Shown in pieces: positions 37,437 through 39,697 of a DNA stretch of 39,697 bases. The notes beneath the pieces were generated by a model. The model did not search any database, was not told the origin of the DNA, and saw only the letters and a list, made by a program, of their open reading frames with translations. The DNA comes from Shewanella surugensis (GTDB lineage: Bacteria; Pseudomonadota; Gammaproteobacteria; Enterobacterales; Shewanellaceae): positions 1 through 39,697 of the forward strand of contig NZ_JAKIKS010000045.1 in assembly GCF_023284005.1 (NCBI RefSeq). The letters run 5' to 3'. The translations under genes were made by a program, and so were the position numbers. Within the stretch, counting starts at the first letter, position 1. Each line of letters begins with the position of its first letter.

Positions 37437-37724
37437 TTAAAATGCTTTTGCCCCTTCCGCCCTCCTCAACCAATACTGATAAGATTTTTTCGAGTTAAAC
37501 CCAACTAGGGCCCATTCTTGTTTGCAGATGTAGCGAACGCGCAAATCGCGGTGGCAATCTTGGCTTAATTGTTCAACTTGAGTGTCATGAAATTGAATAT
37601 GGTCCGGCGTGGGTAACTCACTTTTCGCGCTGCTGCAGCAAAACTGCCATATGACACCACTTGAACGAAAAACCAACATGGCTTTTCCTTGTTTAAGGCT
37701 TGCAACAAAAGCATTTTTAACCAA
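37437..37724 (-). CDS. Small hypothetical protein
   Basis: I do not recognise this 95-residue protein. It contains adjacent Cys residues (WQFCCSSAKS), a further pair (DCHRDLRVRYICKQEW) and a basic, aromatic C-terminus (NSKKSYQYWLRRAEGAKAF). No signal peptide or membrane segment is clear. An internal Met at residue 16 (MLVFRSSG) is an alternative start. It could be a genuine orphan or the remnant of a longer gene; the region around it is gene-poor. Confidence 0.4.
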   Translation of the reverse strand: MVKNAFVASLKQGKAMLVFRSSGVIWQFCCSSAKSELPTPDHIQFHDTQVEQLSQDCHRDLRVRYICKQEWALVGFNSKKSYQYWLRRAEGAKAF

Positions 37725-37820
37725 ATCGTTACATAATGGCTAAATGATATAAGAAAACGACGTAATAGAGATGCTTATCTTCATCAAATAATCACCATAA
37801 TAAGATGACTTGAAAGCGTG

Positions 37821-38858
37821 CTAAATGAGTCTAGCCAGCTGTTGCGTTAATGCTAAAGCAGAGATTTCCTTACAACCCGTCGCATTTTGTCCGCACCATA
37901 AAGGAGAAAAGTCTGCTATTCCTACCGCTTCTGCTTTTTTTCGCAGCGCCGTTATACTGGTTGCCGCTAAAGGAAACGGCGGTACGACTGTATTCATCGC
38001 GCCCATTTCAGTGATAATCCGATTAACGATGCCACGAGCCGGTCGTCCCGAGAACAGTGTTGTTAATGCTGTATGTTTAGCATGATGACTTTTAATCGCC
38101 GCTCGGTGTAATGCGGTTGTTTTCGCCTCATCACATAACAAATACGCTGTCCCTACTTGAGCAGCCATTGCGCCAAAAGATAAGGCTAATGTTACCGTTT
38201 GCGCATCAACGATCCCCCCCGCAGCAATCACCGGTAATTCGACTTGCTGAATAATCTGCGGTAACAAGGCAAAAGTGCCGAGTTGAGTACTCACATCTTG
38301 GGTTAAAAACATCCCTCTATGCCCACCCGCTTCAACGCCTTGAGCTATGATAGCATCTGCTCCATTGGCTTCTAGCCACTTAGCTTCATCAACGGTTGTT
38401 GCGGTCGATAGTACTTTCGCTCCCCAAGATTTAACACGCGCCAATAAATCTTGATTAGGCAGACCAAAGTGAAAACTGATAAACTCGGGTTGATAAACCT
38501 CTATCACATCAGCGATATCATGACTAAAGGGCGAGCGTTTAGCCCCTTCAGTCATATCACACTCTTCAATGCCATATTCTAAAAAATAAGGCTTTAAAGC
38601 GGCCCGCCATTTTAATTCACTGGCATGATTATACTCAGGTGATAGATGACAAAAAAAATTGAGATTAATAGGAGCGGATACTTTTTCTTTTATTCTATCG
38701 AGTTCTGTTTTTAAGACTTCAGGACTGAGCACGGCACAAGGCAGTGAGCCAAGCCCACCAGCCTTAGAGACTGCAATGGCAAGTGCACTATCTTGTACAC
38801 CCGCCATAGGCGCTTGAATAATGGGTAAGTCTATCCCCAAAAAATCTTGAAATTTCAT
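37821..38858 (-). CDS. Nitronate monooxygenase (2-nitropropane dioxygenase-like)
   Basis: This 345-residue TIM-barrel flavoenzyme is predicted to oxidise alkyl nitronates, including the toxin propionate-3-nitronate, using FMN. The N-terminus has LPIIQAPMAGVQDSALAIAVS and GGLGSLPCA (FMN site); the barrel contains IIAQGVEAGGHRG near residue 185 with the catalytic His, PVIAAGGIVDAQTV near 230 and GAMAAQVGTAYLLCDEA near 250. These motifs match class I NMO, though related barrel enzymes exist. It stands alone, flanked by orphan and IS sequence. Confidence 0.9.
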   Translation of the reverse strand: MKFQDFLGIDLPIIQAPMAGVQDSALAIAVSKAGGLGSLPCAVLSPEVLKTELDRIKEKVSAPINLNFFCHLSPEYNHASELKWRAALKPYFLEYGIEECDMTEGAKRSPFSHDIADVIEVYQPEFISFHFGLPNQDLLARVKSWGAKVLSTATTVDEAKWLEANGADAIIAQGVEAGGHRGMFLTQDVSTQLGTFALLPQIIQQVELPVIAAGGIVDAQTVTLALSFGAMAAQVGTAYLLCDEAKTTALHRAAIKSHHAKHTALTTLFSGRPARGIVNRIITEMGAMNTVVPPFPLAATSITALRKKAEAVGIADFSPLWCGQNATGCKEISALALTQQLARLI

Positions 38859-38973
38859 TAATACATACCTTCAGAGATCCAAGCTATAAAAACAGTTTAA
38901 CTCATTTATTATAGACATCACTCAGCAAAAGTTCTATCAGAATAATACGCATAAAATTGAACAACAATTAATA

Positions 38974-39534
38974 TTATCCAATCATGGCAAGCTCTGTAGA
39001 CATAATATGTAAAGTATTCTCAAAAATTTCAGATGTATTAGATTCTATTTTATTTGTATTACTGATTACAGCAGTACCGACTACAGCAACCATAGTAGCC
39101 ACCGTATTGATATCCGTTGTAATGTCTTCCACTTTGATTACCGTTGCCTTCACTTCGGTACTAACTCCTTCAATTTTAATATCAACCGCTTTAACTTGTG
39201 TTGCAATGACATCCGTTTTTAACGTATTTGTCTCAACATTACTCGCAATAGCGGCAAGACGACTCGCATTTATCATCGTCGTATTAGCGACCAAAGCTGT
39301 TTCTTCTGCCACAACCTTAGCCTTAGCGGCAACAGCTGAGGTCTTGTTAGCACCCACAAAAATATGCTCAACGGCCCATTTATTGAAAAAGAGTCCCACA
39401 ATAAATCTTGCCAATTCATCGTAGCAAAAGTTGTATGATGAAAAAAAACGTTGGAGTCTACGATAATTTGATTCAGGTTTTGCATTGGCAATTTGTTTTA
39501 GGTTGACCGTCCTTACAGCAAACAGTGACATCAA
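38974..39534 (-). pseudogene. Chimeric ORF: IS4-like transposase N-terminus joined to a coiled-coil-like segment
   Basis: The 186-residue frame has two unlike parts. Residues 1-50 read VRTVNLKQIANA, ESNYRRLQRFFSSYNF and DELARFIVGLFF, the N-terminal helical region of an IS4-type transposase. From about residue 53 (KWAVEHIFVGANK) the sequence changes to about 130 residues of low-complexity alternating Val/Ile and Thr/Asn with few aromatics (VETNTLKTDVIATQVKAVDI, TNKIESNTSEIFENTL), resembling a coiled-coil stalk. The downstream part is probably the 3' end of another gene joined by deletion or IS-mediated rearrangement. The reverse strand is also open but only as a mirror image of this biased composition. 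Confidence 0.55.
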
Positions 39535-39661
39535 GAAATTAGATAATAAGGTGATCCTAGGCTTGTTCCCAGAGCAGGGCGGGATAGCACTTTGTTAACA
39601 AAGATTGAATCTGCTGAATTACTGTGATCTAATCGCACCTCACTTTCTGAGAGGTAACCCA

Positions 39662-39697
39662 ATGACCCTGATCGAACACCTTACCGTTGTTGAAGAA
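39662..39697 (+). CDS. ISAs1-type transposase, first 12 residues (cut by window edge)
   Basis: ATG at 39662 follows GAGAGG with 7-base spacing and encodes MTLIEHLTVVEE before the window ends. ISAs1-family transposases commonly start with this M-(S/T)-x-I-(D/E)-H pattern followed by an acidic stretch. The upstream CAGGGCGGGATAGCACTTTG at about 39575-39594 could be the inverted-repeat end of the element. Too little is visible to say whether it is intact. Confidence 0.55.
   Translation, partial: MTLIEHLTVVEE

Noticed and set aside
38984..39424. A plus-strand 146-residue open frame rich in hydrophobic residues
   Set aside because: It is antisense to the transposase-coiled-coil frame, its composition mirrors the biased opposite strand, and the start lacks a ribosome-binding site.

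Overview
The window looks like chromosomal DNA from a low-GC, IS-scarred gammaproteobacterium, most likely a Shewanella and perhaps one of the cold or deep-sea species. This rests on protein resemblance and on gene order: yajG-PPIase-(orphan)-ampG, yajQ, vanZ-like, panE; kdsA, sirB1, sirB2, prmC, prfA, hemA; and lolB-ispE-prs diverging from hemA. The species is an inference; the gene calls come from motifs and family knowledge.

Layout. 1-103 is the tail of an IS630-type transposase. 214-2306 (-) holds a sterol-desaturase-like protein and a DUF2804 protein. 2551-4258 (+) holds YajG lipoprotein, a periplasmic cyclophilin and a small orphan gene behind a strong candidate CRP site. 4345-5118 (-) is a broken MHS/MFS transporter disrupted at two simple-sequence tracts. 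5285-11305 is mostly housekeeping: ampG, yajQ, a VanZ-like protein, panE, a DUF6515 exported protein, and an NSS transporter with a tiny MetS-type partner peptide. 11386-14924 (-) is kdsA, a DUF819 membrane protein, sirB1 and sirB2.

From about 15 to 25 kb, between sirB2 and prmC (neighbours in the classical hemA-prfA-prmC-sirB2-sirB1-kdsA block), lies a pyrimidine/dihydropyrimidine catabolic island. On the minus strand a probable operon encodes beta-ureidopropionase, an Mhp1-like NCS1 permease, a CodB-like permease, a fungal-type cytosine deaminase, dihydropyrimidinase, a transglutaminase-fold protein and a small unknown protein. Divergently, an omega-amino-acid (beta-alanine) transaminase precedes a malonate/methylmalonate-semialdehyde dehydrogenase gene broken by three indels. 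The expected path is cytosine to uracil to dihydrouracil to N-carbamoyl-beta-alanine to beta-alanine to malonate semialdehyde to acetyl-CoA. No uracil-reducing enzyme is present here and the last enzyme is a pseudogene, so the pathway looks incomplete or decaying. A PheC-like periplasmic protein and a methyltransferase sit between the island and prmC.

26694-32815 is core genome: prmC, prfA, hemA (-) and lolB, ispE, prs (+). After the prs terminator the right end is accessory and degraded: remnants of one or two unknown genes, an IS1634-type fragment, an intact MHS transporter, an ISNCY-type transposase fragment, a 361-residue protein whose N-terminus resembles the translocation domain of Salmonella SPI-2 effectors (WEK(I/M)xxFF type), an orphan, a nitronate monooxygenase, an ORF joining a transposase N-terminus to a coiled-coil-like segment, and the start of an ISAs1-type transposase at the edge. 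The effector-like gene is the most interesting item; its last codons run into the ISNCY fragment, so it may be truncated.
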